From Polytrichum commune (taxonomy: Eukaryota > Streptophyta > Polytrichopsida > Polytrichales > Polytrichaceae): a stretch of 64,000 nucleotides of DNA. The stretch covers positions 40,982,001 through 41,046,000 of the forward strand of contig OX485804.1 of the NCBI GenBank assembly GCA_950295325.1. Reading direction: 5' to 3'. The notes under the pieces were generated by a model. It did no database searches and was not told the origin of the DNA. It saw only the letters and a program-made list of their open reading frames with translations. This document shows positions 1-12,650 of this stretch, piece by piece (within the stretch, counting starts at the first letter, position 1; each line of letters opens with the position of its first letter). Both the position numbers and the translations under genes were made by a program.

Positions 1-1150
1 CGTTTTAGCAATAGGCAAAGAAGAACTGTGTGATGCAGTCTTTGGCAATGTTACTATTGAATACAAGTATGATTTTGATGAGTATTAGTCGTGTGGTTGT
101 GCAATGTGATTGTATTGGCAATAAGTGATTAAGAAGGAGTCATGGTTGTGATATCAAGGCGAGTTGTCTGAAGTGGAGGCAAGTGAAGTCAAGAATAATG
201 ATAGGCAGTAAAATGTGCGTTCTAGGATGAAACCAACCAAGAGGGCGAAATAGTAGGAGAATAAAAAAATCTGGAGTGGTATCAAGTCTTGTGAAGTAAG
301 AGGAAGGATTAATCTGAGTATTAGTGAACCAGAGAATGGAAACATGATTATTAAGAGGCCAAGATAAGTTCGGAGAGGTGTATTAAGGCGATATGCTGCG
401 AGAGAGAGAGAAATGATGTTGTCAGAATGTGAGAGACTTATGCAAGGCGATAGTCTCTAAGGGCAGAAATATTAGCAAGACTCTGTGTAGTGTTGAGTTA
501 AGGTATCAGGCCAGTGAGTGGCCGCACCTTGGTAGAGTCAAAGTCTCTGGCGAGAGGCCATAAGACAGAATTTAGAGATAAAGATTGGAGAAGAACAGAG
601 AGTGAGAGGCGAGAGAAAGAGATAGCAAATGGCGATACTCTTGAGAGCATAGCCACTTACTCTGAGGGAGAAAGACTGAGAATGGATTGTACTGGGGGAT
701 AGCCATAGTCCTAAGAAAGGGTCTGGAGCCGTTAGGATAAAGGCGAGACCAGGGAGTGGTCAGGTCGAAGCTATTAGTCTAAGGAGAGACGAAAGGGCCA
801 TAGCCTAAGAGACTTAGACCGCCGTGAGAGAAGACAGAGAGTTTATTAGGCGAGCGTTATTGACTGAGAGGCCTGGGAAGGGCAAGACTTTACAGGAGAG
901 AATACGAGAGGTTATAGCCGAGTCCGAGGATGAGAACTGACCTCACCTTAGGGTAGTTTCCCCACAATAGGATATCGCTTGGGCAAGTCAGCAGAATATC
1001 GCCAGCTAGAGCAAAGGATAGCATGTAGACTAGAGAGAAAGATAACATGGGTAGCCATAAAATACCGCATGGGATAAGACTGACTACCTTGTACATCCTT
1101 TTGGAGGGTATGAAGTAACGAATTAAGGGATATTGCCTGATAAACATACA
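1..1150. repeat. Purine-rich degenerate repeat tract
   Basis: The left edge is strongly G/A-rich on the plus strand. It is built from loosely repeated short phrases such as GGCGATAGTCTCTAAG, GGCCATAGCCTAAGAG and AGGCGAGACCAGGGAG, with many GAGA runs. No phrase repeats exactly and no fixed period is obvious. The short ORFs here are by-products of the skewed composition. It looks like decayed satellite or low-complexity repeat DNA continuing beyond the window. Confidence 0.5.
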
Positions 1151-3955
1151 TGCGCATTTGGTGTACTAACAAGATGGATGTTCTTTGAGATGCATGGCCA
1201 GGTCTGTCGAAGGATGAAGATGGAAGTTACAGTTTCCGAAGACTTACCTGGTAATTGTGAATGAATTAAGAATAAATAATTTGAATTGATTGCAAGCATA
1301 ATACATCACAAATAAGGACAAAGAAGGCTACTCAAAAGACGTGTTTTGGACGCGTAGTCCTGCCTGAGAGTTAGTTGACCACTTGCCAAGCTATGAGCTT
1401 CACGACGGAATTAGGTCTGAACCTTAGAGTGATAGTACCCACCTGAAGATAGGACTGACCACACTCACGACGAAACCATCACGTATGAACTAATAAGAAT
1501 GAAATATGTCAAGACGGAAGGAGATAAAGAATAAGAATTTACCCCATAATGTTATTAAGAACCTTAATCCAATGTGACATTAACCCTTATAGACACTAGC
1601 TCAGTCTTCCTGGAGACCTTGTTCCCTGGGTTTTTGTTGTTTAAGAGAATCCAAAACCTAACTACAAAAATGTCTAATGATACTTAGAGCTTAGTGTGGG
1701 ATGGCCACCACTAAACCTAAAATGGAAGGAAGGTGATTGTTTTTTATTTTAGAAGATGACGACTTGCCATGTGGATTGCATCCATGCAAGTGGTTAAAAT
1801 TAACAACTCACTAAGGTTGAGCCAACCCAAACACTCATTATGAATAATTTCATGACGATTGTTTCTAAACCCCAACAAACCTAATCCACTTTATCCCACA
1901 TCAGAGCCCAAAACCTAGCCACAATAGGATTCTTTGTGTATTAAATCTTGTGGGTGTGGGTCAACCCAACATTGTCTTGGCCAAGTAGGGCCGTAGCTAG
2001 TGACTCTCCCAATTCTATTTATGTTGGTAGACGGCTACGTAATCCTACCACATGGCAAAAAAACCGTAGACATCAAGTGGACCAAGTGAAGCCCTGGGAA
2101 CCATCCACATTTGGCTAGTCATAATGATAAGGTCATGTTACTGAGCACCAACTTGATATTGTAGCTCTTTGAAATAAACCATGCGTAATCCCATCATAAG
2201 GTTGGCAAATGTGGTCTCATTCAACTAGCCAATGTGACTTAAGAAAGTTAAGCATGTGTGTGAAAGCACCAACCTCATATGGGAAACCACATCTCTCAAT
2301 TTTTGAGTTTGGCAAAATTCAAATACAACAAGGGGTACCACTGGGGTTTTCGAACTAGACGCTAGAATGAGGCATGGAGAAACTTCTAAGGGAGAGGGTG
2401 TGTATTCCAATCCCCGTTCAAAAGCGCACGCGATGCACCCCTCCTAATCCCATAATTGGAGCACATCTCACACTATCCAAATGTCTCTAGCACAAAGCGT
2501 GGACACATGTTGGTGGAAAACAAGACGATTTTGGAAGAATGTGGGATTGGTTTTGATAGAAAGTGGGATCAGATATGGCCAAGCGTCGGAAAGTACTTAG
2601 GGGTGGGTTTCTTATAGGTACGTATTGAGATCATGTATGTAAAGTTACAAGGACCCAAGTTCTTTATTGGGTGGAGTGTTGGTTTTAACGCCTACCCAAA
2701 ATCAACACTCTAAAACTTTGCACAATAAATACATATTGATTATGAGAATGTCTATCACGTTATCATCAAACTCTCGTGTTGATTCTAGAACATCTACCAA
2801 TGAACTTTGAGCCTTATAACTTGTGCATGCAAAGTTAAAACAGAAACATACTTTGGTCCGTTGCAATTCCACGTCAATTGTTAGTAAGAATCCAAATTCC
2901 AATCATCCATAACAAAATTCCATCACAAAAACGTAAGGATGCAGACTACACCCAACTTTGTTCCAATTATCGACATGAAATTCATTCAAATTCCAATTGT
3001 ACATGACAATATTTGAAAACTTATCCATAAGAAACGTCACTAATGTCACAATGACATAAATTACCATAGGACACTAAATGTAATGTTTAGTGTAGTAAAC
3101 GACGGCAGTTTAGGTAAAGTGACACCAGATGCTATGTTTGGCATCTAATCAAATTCCAAATGAGATTCGTGTATGTACTTTTGTAGGGTTTTGGCTTTGA
3201 AGGCATGTCAGGTTTTGCAACAACTTTTGGGCACACAGGAGACATCTCAAGTAGCCGTGTGACATCAGCACTAATACAAATTTTCAAGCCTTATTAGGTC
3301 ACTTAAGTTACACTAATCGACAGTAGGGCCAAGGTGACGTGACTTGAGTACATGCCAGAAGTGATGATAATTTGCTTTAGACCGGTGGACTGAAAGTTTA
3401 TAAGTTGTAAGAAACCCATTCACATTAAGAACATCATCACACGTTGTACACCAAGCACTTACACAAAGGGGTGCTAGTGACCAAGGGCCTGAGAAAAAAT
3501 GATTTAGGGTTTTTTTGGGTCATGGTCATTTTGACATGTTCACCTTTGTTTTTTTGCTGGGATAACTTATCCATGTTTTCTTCTCGCAAATCTAGGTGAC
3601 TACCAAATGTTATTCGTTTATGGACATCTTGGATTTCATGTCACTTTTTCAACCATTCTTCTAACATGCTCGTCCATGATCATTCATATTTTTTATGACC
3701 TTGTGTAAAACAAAGTGGGACCATCACTCATTTCTCAACTAATGAGATGTTTTAGAAAGCAACAGTCATGGTCATTGGTCACTAGTGTAAACATGTCCTT
3801 AGCTTAAAGGAGAGGAGTCCATCCACGTGTTCACTCTACATAATGATCAATGATCAAAACTAATGTCTTACAAATATGCAAGGCTCTACATGAGGTTGAT
3901 GTGCCTTGGATACTTACTTTTCTCTATGCAATCAATTCTTGTAAGATATGAACAC
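1151..3955. other. Intergenic, AT-rich, no gene seen
   Basis: No ORF here has coding character. Positions 2690-2800 resemble 58920-58990 (both contain TTGATTATGAGAATGTCT). Positions 2960-3075 resemble 48120-48210 and 52080-52270 (shared CATGACAATATTT and a following CATAAGAAACGTCA or similar). These are old dispersed repeat copies. An 11-bp inverted pair CTAGTGACCAA near 3474 and 3780 may mark another short element but is too weak to call. Confidence 0.4.
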
Positions 3956-3959
3956 ACAA

Positions 3960-4180
3960 TTAGTTCAAGATGATTAGCATATTCAAATAGTGCTTGTAGC
4001 TATTTGCCTCATAATTTTTGGAGCTCATATGAATATCCAATTCATTGTTTGATTGCAAATTCTCCTACTCATATAGGTCCACCAATCAGGTGGACTATTT
4101 GGCCTAGATTGGTTACCATATTTAAAGCATTCGGTAATCCAATGTCTTTTGAATACATGTCTACTTGATGTTAGTTCCTA
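3960..4180 (+). repeat. Dispersed repeat family A, copy 1
   Basis: This copy shares an ordered series of phrases with 6345-6660, 42160-42450, 56340-56500 and (inverted) 59520-59810: TTTTTGGAGCTCATATGAAT, a phrase around CATATAGGTC, then TTGATTATTGAA-type sequence and ATGTCTTTTTG. Copies are strongly diverged and carry no ORF, which suggests an old non-autonomous element. The ends are not defined. Confidence 0.5.
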
Positions 4181-4425
4181 AATCCACACCTAACCATATT
4201 AATAGAATAGTGTCATGGATAATTGAAATTTGAATGGAAAATCACCCAGTAAGTGATAATATTTGCGACATTGTAAATCTATAGTGCCCAAATGCTTTAG
4301 AAGGAATAACAAATAATGTTGGGTTTACATTTGGTATTAGTGACACTACATGGGTGGTTTACAATTAGTATTGACCAAGACAAACATAACTGGTGACACT
4401 AAATAAGATAGTGTAGAAGTAACCA

Positions 4426-4841
4426 CATAACATTATTCAGTTGCATGGTTGTGTTTCATTCTATATTTAGCATTTGACATGGGCTTCCACTATCTTACCT
4501 TTTTGGGAAGAAACTTAGAAAATAAGAAGTAATTGACGCCGGTACAAATAATGAATAGTGCCGGTTTGATTAATAAGAATATTGTGAATAGTGTCGATAT
4601 TTTCAATGAAAGTGATGCTATGAATAGTTATCTCATGTAATTAAATTGGGATGAACAATGTTTCCTTAGAATATTCTTGGAATGAACATAGTGCCGGGAG
4701 TATAACTCCACCCAAATTTCCAAGTTAAGCCTGAATGTATGAATAATAAATGAATATTCCCAATTTGTTTGAGGGCCCATGAAATATAATTGACATATTC
4801 CAGGGTCATGGAACCAACCCACATCGTTGAATAATGTTATG
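4426..4841. mobile_element. MITE-like element with CATAACATTATTCA ends
   Basis: A 14-bp perfect terminal inverted repeat, CATAACATTATTCA at 4426-4439 and its complement at 4828-4841, bounds 416 bp with no coding capacity. The same terminal sequence occurs as an inverted pair at 56888/57050 and, less perfectly, at 14406/14665, so it marks a family. I could not read a convincing target duplication, so the superfamily is open. Confidence 0.45.
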
Positions 4842-5139
4842 CAGTTCTAGATAGGCATGAGCGGTAAAGAGACGAGTTCAATGTACATACTAGCTTTACT
4901 TTCTGGTCACTCCATCCAAAGGGCCAAAGCTAGACTCCCACGTCTTTGAGTTGGGCCCCTCCCACTATTACCCAAGGTGAAAACCCAAAAAATTCTACTG
5001 TAACATATACATTACTTTTCTTTTCTTTGAAAAACTCAATCCCGGAATTAGCATCACAGGCTACGAATTAGTCTAGAGGAACCCACTTGAGATATATATA
5101 AACCACAATCCTCTAGGGGTCATTTTTTTACTAAACTAG

Positions 5140-5345
5140 GTAGATTTTTGGGCATAATCAATCAAAATCCCAGTGTTTCCAAATCCAGCCAATTACATGT
5201 CGTGATCTTCTGGCTTTTCTTTATTGATTTGAGATGTATTCCATAGATTCCTCTAGAATGATCGGTGATTTTCTTGAAGTTGTGGACATCAACCGGTAAT
5301 TTCTCAAACTGAACCGGTGCACCTGTAACTACATTGATTAATCCC
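5140..5345 (+). repeat. Dispersed repeat family B, copy 1
   Basis: The segment runs from a TTTTTGGGCATAATC phrase, through CCAGTGTTTCC and a CTTCTGGCTTTTCTTTATT phrase, to CAACCGGT and CTCAAACTGAACCGGTGCA. The same order is found at 51838-52030, split at 52898-53008 plus 53540-53640, and partly inverted at 49276-49385 inside the LEA14 intron. No coding capacity is seen. Confidence 0.55.
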
Positions 5346-5662
5346 AATTAGTGCATGTTACGATTCGGAGTTACGGAATGCAATAACGTCTTGCTCAAGT
5401 GTTTAACTTTTACTTAACAAAGTTCAATAGATTGTTCGGACATTATAAAGCATAATAAGTTTGCTTGGTAACATAGTACATTCTCATTAAACATTTATAG
5501 CGACACATAGTCACACACACTAATTGGGAAAATCAAGTGTAGTGGTTGATTCTCCCCCTTTAAACATTACCTCGGTAAGAGTGGTGAGGGCCCCGCTCAA
5601 AGAGGTGGGCATCTTAGCCCGGGCACGTCCAAGGGTTAGCCAGGAAAAGCCACATTAACTTA

Positions 5663-6150
5663 GGGCCACTTCATACACGAGACTGGGAGCCCGTGACCAG
5701 TGCACTTCAAAAACTCTCATTGGTGGAAAAGTCGGAGCTGGTCCAAGTTTGCTTCACAAGAAGCTTGAGGGACCAACGGAGTATGCGAATGCAATATGGA
5801 TGTGAAGTCTACATGGCATCGAATGGATCATTTTTCATGGTCACTTGGACTATTTTACAAAAACCACCTCTTCGAGGTAGTCCCAATACCAAACCGAGAG
5901 ACTATGACACTCTGAACGCTCACAACCATTGATGTATTTTATTTTATCATGTGTGAAGACCCGCATGAATAATAATTCATTGAAATAGCATTTGGTTGAG
6001 GGCCCAATCACATATGACTTCATACTACACTTGAGGATCCATGACCACACAAGATGATTTTGGAGGTGTGTTAGGACGGCCTTGGGACACGTTCTTTTGG
6101 GCTCTCACAATTTCATGGTCACGGCTCTTGGCTCGTGTGTGAAGTGGCCC
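5663..6150. mobile_element. Tourist/PIF-Harbinger-like MITE, copy 1
   Basis: The 488-bp element begins GGGCCACTTCATACACGAG and ends with the near-exact complement (CTCGTGTGTGAAGTGGCCC). Both sides are flanked by TTA (5660-5662 and 6151-6153), the 3-bp target duplication typical of PIF/Harbinger elements. A closely similar copy lies at 54444-54946, with the same flanking TTA. It has no transposase ORF, so it is non-autonomous. Confidence 0.75.
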
Positions 6151-6344
6151 TTACCTTACGGTGGACACAGATATCCATGCACACCAAATAAGTTCAAGCA
6201 ATGCATGGATACGGTCTATTTTTATGTCCCCCAAAACCAGGCCCAATTCTAGCTGACATCACCCTCTCAATCTGTTTATTATGGCTGCAACTCACACTAG
6301 CCTTTTCCTGCCCCAAATCAAGGGTTTCGTTTTCCAGCACCTAC

Positions 6345-6660
6345 TATTGGTAGTGCGGTAAATTTTTGCTTTATTAAGGTAAGCGGGTCTTGAATGGACA
6401 CTATTCTCTCTACATCGACTTCTTGTACGCATGAAACGTGCAATTAGTGTGACGTGATTAGCAGATTTTAAATCGTGCATGTCGCTGCTTTCTTCATGAT
6501 TTTTGGAGCACGTGTTGTCAAAGTGAAGATTCGATGAGTTATTGAATGATCATATACGTCCCCCCTGATTGTGTTGATTATTGCAACTAGAATGGTGAGT
6601 ATATTATGAGCACGTCGTGCAATCTCTTTTCAACACATGTTTTTTTGGGGTTCATTCTTA
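6345..6660 (+). repeat. Dispersed repeat family A, copy 2
   Basis: This copy contains GGGTCTTGAATGG, a GTGCAATTAGTGTGACGTGA-type phrase, TTCATGATTTTTGGAGCAC, then TGTTGATTATTGCAACTAGA and ACACATGTTTTTTTG, in the same order as 42160-42450. It is one of the more complete copies. Confidence 0.55.
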
Positions 6661-6664
6661 GAAT

Positions 6665-9170
6665 TCATCACTCAAATATAGGTGTAGGCTTAAGACAAGG
6701 CACTGTATTAGACACATCTACCTTAGGTATGTTAATTCATCCTATTTTGGCCTTGTTAGACTAATTCCGGGTTCTTTTTTCCCCCAGTTGATAAGTAAAT
6801 TTGGTCTAAATGTAATAGTTCGTGGCTCTTTATTAGATTTGGGCAAACTAACCCATACACTCATTCCTTATTGGATGCCTAACCCCTTGCCTCCAAGGAA
6901 ACAGTGTACGGGTTGGTTCACCCCAGCCTCTATATTAGCAATCAACATGTTTATCTTCTCCCTTGGTAGTGCTACGAAACGACACCCCCCAAAGACCTCC
7001 TCCTATGTGAAGTTACCACGAAGAAACCAAAAGTCCACATTAATCAATTGCCTTCAATGTGGAGTTAGTATCGTTAAATCAACCATGTAATTTGTTAAAA
7101 CAACCACATAGACACGTCGCCCGGTCACATGACCTACCAAAATTTGAATTTTTATTGCACACATGAAGAGGAGCAAAGTGTCAGTTCTATATTTGAAATA
7201 ATAAATTTGGCCGACTTGGATGACAAATGAGAGCCTAGTTGACACCTTCATATTGATTGTGGCATCATTTCTTGATTTCCACTCGGGTTGCACTTGCTCG
7301 CCCGGGTTGGTTGTATTTTGGTTTCCTTTGCAATTGATTTTCTCAATTTGTGCCAAAAAAATTTAAAAATACATATTCATTGTGGTCATCTTAACCAAAG
7401 TGTGGTCGATTTAACAATCCCCTTAGTTAATTTCTTTTGTAAAAGCTTCACACACCTCAATCATAGGCAAAACTTTAATATGTAAGGTTAGAGTACAAAA
7501 CTTATACATAATGTACTAGCATTGTAGGGCACAACTTATATATTGTACTTTGATATAAGTGGCCAACCATGATGAGGTGTACCACTAAGGACTAAATGGA
7601 AAGGAGTCTTTACCTTTCACAAGGACTCGTGCTTGAGGCAATACTACCAATTACAATTACAAACTATTAATAAAGTGTGATGACAATACTTATAATTTGA
7701 CTAAGTCTTGACTACAAACCTACGTAGAGTTTCAAATTAAAAGCATGATAATAGTTCAAAGGAGTGTCAAGGAATGTGAAACAAAGAGTGATGTGTGACA
7801 CAAATTCAGTACACCTTAAAGTGGTTGGACCCATGTGCCTATTGTGGGCACTTCCAACTTCACATACCAATCTAATTGTTGGATAAGAGAGATGAAGCAT
7901 TCAATTTCCCATCATTTTTGATAGGTGAGAAATTTGCAATTGGAGTTCGTATCCTCTTAAAATCTCCAATCAGAGTGTAAATGTCATGATTTATAAATTG
8001 GTGTGTGTGTGTGTGTGGGGGGGGGGGGCTTGTTCAGGGTTGGGATGTGTTTAGAATGGCGCTTACGTGTGCCTACTTAGGTGTCGGTTGATATATAATA
8101 ATAATAAAAACCTAACACGTTCAAACAAGCATGCCTTGTGTTATTAAAATTGCCTATGAGACACCTTTTGGATATATGGAAGTGGTCTCAATAAGACTCC
8201 GCTCCTTCTCCAATTGGAAGCAATCTCAAAGTGGTTATGGTTCTTTTTAAATTATCAATAAGAAGTTCCATGTATAAAAGTGCACTTGTGCTCCAAGGTC
8301 AACTATACTTTAACAACACAATCACTACCACTATACGCAACATTGTAATTTAACCAATTTATGTGAGCTTAAACCCCGATTAATACTTAAAATTAGCTAG
8401 ATGCATATGACACACGTACCCTACCATGTCTTTGGAAGAGGGTTTGGAGGTAGGGAGCATGGGAAGAGAGATGGGAGGGGGGTAGCAAGATATGAATTGA
8501 ATGTTCAACGAGTGATTTCTCTCCTTCAAGCAAGCACTTGCCTTATCAAGAACCAAACCACAAAAATTTGCTTTCAAGAAACCACCTCTAGTTGTTTCAA
8601 ATGATGATCTCTTCTAAAATCGTAACAAACAATCCATCTCCTAGAGCTTCTCAAGCTCATTATGTAGACATAAGATTGTCTCCTACCTCTTAGCATTTTG
8701 ACCATTCCAAGATCGGCCTTTATGTCAAATTTTGATGTTCTCTACGTCAATTCTTGGATTTAGGAAGTGACATTATGCTCTTTTGGATACTTGCTCTTGA
8801 TAGAGATCATATGATACCTTACAAACAAAGAAGTGTTAGATTAAGATCAAGTGAGTAGTTGAAGACTCACAAGTATGTCTACATAATGAGCTTGAGCCTT
8901 CAATCTGCAATCAATAAAGGCGTCTTTAAATTTGAAATGTGGAGAGTAATTAAGGGGGTGACACCTTTATTGATTGGATGGTCCTCAAATTGTCATGTAA
9001 TTTGTGAATGCTTATGCGCTTCCAGCTAGTTGTGTACCAAGATCGTCAATGACACGATGTGGCTCCAAACAATGGCTCCAAAATTGCCACCAAATCATGA
9101 ATCGATCACAACTACATACAAATTGCATGGAAATACATGCAATACTACTCACTATGGAAGATCTATACAA
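6665..9170. other. Intergenic, no gene seen
   Basis: AT-rich sequence with only chance ORFs. It includes a simple repeat at about 8001-8028, a (GT)n run passing into a G run, and several short phrases resembling sequence near 19.2 kb (for example GGGCACTTCCAACTT at about 7847). I see no splice-consistent exons. Confidence 0.4.
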
Positions 9171-9177
9171 TGTTGGG

Positions 9178-10726
9178 TGTCGCAACCCTTGCTAGCCTGA
9201 GAGGCCAAATCCACCACCCTTAAGTGTCCTAGTCCGGGTGATGGTTTTGAGACTCACATGTGTCACACCAAAAGTAGCAACATAAGATATAAGTCCCATC
9301 TCAATGAACCCCCAACTTCTCTTAAGTCATGATGTTTTATTAATGCAATTTTCTTGAGTGGGCACAGCATTGGCCGCCTCAAGGGTCCATCCCACGGCCT
9401 TAGCTACAGATGCTCTTAAGGACTTCCCTCTTGAAACCTTAGTTCTGGCCGTTGATTCTTCACTAGTGCTCGTCACCTCGCTGAAGTTGTGACTTGTTGA
9501 CTCCATGTGATGAATATACAAGTGTTAAAAAACACTCATCACTCTCATTATTTAGCGTTACATCCTCTTCCGACATTCTTCGCCATTCACTCCTAAGTTC
9601 GTTCATTCTTCGCCATGGCACCCTTAAGTGCTTGATTACAATCCCAACAACTTAACTACAAGTTCCCCCCCTTGATATCGCCTTATAATGCCTTGTAGTC
9701 AACCCCTTAGCTAAATGCTCATTACCTAATTAGCATTAGGTAATATTCTTGTTAACTAACTATGACCCAATCTAATGTCCCAGCTGTCTAACTTCTGAAC
9801 TAAATATTGTATTTCCAGCAACCTACCCTCTGACTAAATACTGTATTTCCAGCAACCTACCATCTGACTAAACACTGTATTTCCAGCAACTAAATACTAT
9901 ATTTCCAGCAACTAAATATTGCATTTCCAACAACTAAATACTGTATTTCCAGCAATCTACCCTCTGACTAAACACTGTATTTCCAGCAACCTAAATACTG
10001 TATTTTCCAAAGCTTTAAAAGCTCAACTCCTTAGAGGAGAGAGAGCTTTAAATTCAACATGAATGTGGATGGTACAATTCTAAATGCCATGATTTAAAAC
10101 ACTATAAATCTAAATATCATGAATCTAAATTCTATAAGTCGCATACAACAAGCTAAGCTCTAAATGTCTCAACCAAAGACTACTCCTAACAAATGTCAAA
10201 CTAACTTGAAGGTGAATTAGTCTTGGTTCTTCACCTTGAGACCTTGCACGGACATATGCTCCGTTCTTGCTTTCCACACCCACACTTATAACACGTGGGG
10301 TGCCAAAGAGCACGAAGGAAAAGATGATGAAAGAGGGAAAAATGAGGGTTTATATAGTGAGTTGAGAGGGAGTAGGTGAGCATCCCCAAGGCTCAAGATA
10401 AGCCTTTTGATCCTTTGCTACTTTGTAGGCTCTCATCCTATCCTCTAAGCCTTCAACTCTTAAACCAACAACATAGATCCTAATTCAAACATTTAACCCA
10501 AAGAACTACCCTTGGTTCACCACCCACTACGCTCACCTACCTAAGGAACTTCTTCACGCTATTAACTTCTCATAAATCCACTTCACACTAACCTAATGAC
10601 TAAACATAACTTCATTCAAGCTTCATTCTTTTTATATTTTTGTGAATAATCATAAAACATCAAAACATAACTTTCTAATGGTTTCGAAGAGTTAAGAACA
10701 CATGTGAGCATCATTTTGGGCTCACA
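9178..10726 (-). mobile_element. Candidate long terminal repeat (solo or 3' LTR)
   Basis: On the minus strand the segment starts TGTGAGCCC and ends GGGTTGCGACA, an imperfect inverted pair with the TG...CA ends of LTRs. A TATATAAACCC box lies at about 10347-10357, followed by a pyrimidine-rich stretch as in an LTR promoter. Coding-like minus-strand sequence sits immediately upstream (10735-11690), as expected if this is a 3' LTR. In the other orientation, TGGCGACCATCAGGGG at 10731 could be read as a tRNA primer-binding site, so orientation is not settled. No second LTR copy is present in the window. Confidence 0.4.
9799..10009. repeat. Tandem repeat, core TAAATACTGTATTTCCAGCA
   Basis: About eight imperfect copies of a unit with core TAAATACTGTATTTCCAGCA. 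Some units carry an extra CCTACCCTCTGAC segment, giving mixed periods of about 23 and 34 bp. The array lies inside the candidate LTR, where internal tandem repeats are common. Confidence 0.75.
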
Positions 10727-10734
10727 TTATTGGC

Positions 10735-11690
10735 GACCATCAGGGGATAGATCTCGAATCTCTTGCTTCGAAGACAAATTGTCGTTCAAATTCCAAGTCA
10801 ATAAACATTTTCCCATGATTGACTTTCGATAGGTGTGAACTCATTGCGACCTTAAGAGACTCCATTGCAAGCTAGATCGATGTATAAGCAACCTTCTCTC
10901 AGAGCTAGTGACACATTGGTCCTCCTCTTCATCGTCGGACGGTTCGATGCAACATTGTTGGTACCCCAATTGAATCCTAATTCCGTCTTCCACCTATAGT
11001 GTCTAAATTTCAACCCAACATTGATGTGGATCGCGAGATGACCATTCTAACATCCAATGTCCAACTTTAATTGGAATATCTACATAATTCCAATCTCCTT
11101 CGGTAACATGAACTTGATCATTTTTGTTCATATACCAATCCGCCGGTACGTTGGGATAATTCTTGATATCTTACCCAACAACAATTTCCGTTGACGTAGT
11201 CTTGAAGTGTAAAGGCTCCTCCAACTTCTCCATCTCCATGATAGCATCCTGATATTGAGTCCCATCTACATGTACTAAGCTTACGTCACTCTCTTCCATA
11301 CTATCAACCCAAGGTGTCAGTCCCCCTAAAATCCACTATTCTCGGTGAGCACCTCACATGGTTCTAACAAGAAATATTCCTCGTTCCTTGAACTAACAAT
11401 GTCATCCCTCAAACATGCATGATGGGACGTAGTCATAACATCGAATTCGGACTCCGGATAATCCCTCAACCATTGGACATACTCCACATCATCCCCATAA
11501 TTATAGAAACTATGACCTAGACCACCCGAATGAACTACTCCTATCAATGCCTCATTATTCTTGCCATCCTCCTTGGCATCACGTTCATCTTCCAAAGATG
11601 AAACAATCTCTTGTCTAATCCAACCACCTAACGACCCTATGGGAACCTTGACAATCTTGCCAATTTTCAATTCTAGCAAAGGTTACGAAC
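10735..11690 (-). pseudogene. Broken minus-strand reading frames, possible retroelement remnant
   Basis: The longest open piece is 117 codons (11679-11326). It has balanced, acidic, protein-like composition, with phrases such as GLGHSFYNYGDDVEYVQWL. Beyond its stop the minus strand continues coding-like in other frames, for example PNVPADWYMNKNDQVHV around 11130 and FERQFVFEARDSRSIP near 10760, just before the candidate LTR. I do not recognise reverse transcriptase, integrase or protease motifs. The frame changes and internal stops indicate decay. The retroelement assignment rests only on position next to the LTR. Confidence 0.35.
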
Positions 11691-12650
11691 GCTAACCATT
11701 CGCATTCCGTCATGCTAATGGTTAGCTCCTCCTACCCCGGACCATATAGCTCATAGGAGGGGAACCAACCCTCCTACTTTGCTTTCGGGACTCACCCCTT
11801 AATCGGTAGCCCATTCCTAGATGTGGACTTCCATTCATGGAAGTCCAATCCCATGTTGATCATCGCGTTGCCGAAGCAACACTACAACAACCCGAAGCAT
11901 ACTAGGCAACTATGGCCTCACATTGGGCCAATGCCCATGGAGGCCGTGCCGTTCGGCCTTGGGTGGGTGAGGCCACACCACCTCACCCATATAAGCCTCT
12001 AGGACTTTACGCGGGGCCCCTACCCCACCGTCAACCAACCTCTTGTCTCTCTACCAAGAGTTGGGGCCAAGTGGACATTTTCCTTTAGCTGCTGGGCCTA
12101 GAACCCTCCCAGCAGCTTCAGACCATCATAACTTCCTTGTATGATGTCTGATCATAACAACCAACCACTCCATCCTCATCTACGCTTCACGTAGATGCCG
12201 ATGGACTCCTCACTTGCCCCATTGGGGCAAGTTCTGAGGAAGTTATGCCTGTTTGAACCTTGGCAGTCCCGGGAATCACTCCCAGGCACTGCTGTACCAG
12301 GGCGCTGCCCCGGGACAGCGCCCCACTCAAATGGCCATAACTCCTAGCTCACACCTCCGATTGAGGTGTTCTTGAGCATTCTAGAATCACCACGCCATAA
12401 GCTACGCATAGCTCATGGCCTTACCCTTGTGCCTCCTAGTCTCCGTGGGTGGGAGGCGTTCCCAACGCCCGGGGCCCTCACCCACACTAGGATCACTTGG
12501 GCCCTCTCACCAATGGCGCCACAAGTCCCGGGTGTCACTCCGGGGTCCCCCTTGTGCCCATGGTGTTTCGGGCACTCCTCATGGAGAGGTGTGCGACATT
12601 GGGAGTCTGAAACAAACTCATTGTTTGAAGATATTTGAGAGGTCATTAAA
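11691..12650. other. GC-rich intergenic block
   Basis: This stretch is clearly richer in G/C than its surroundings, with CCCGGG, GGGGCCC and CCCAACGCCCGGGGCCC runs between 12250 and 12560. Overlapping ORFs of 77-103 codons occur on both strands, which is expected from the composition and not evidence for a gene. It may be more of the retroelement whose LTR lies to the left. Confidence 0.3.
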
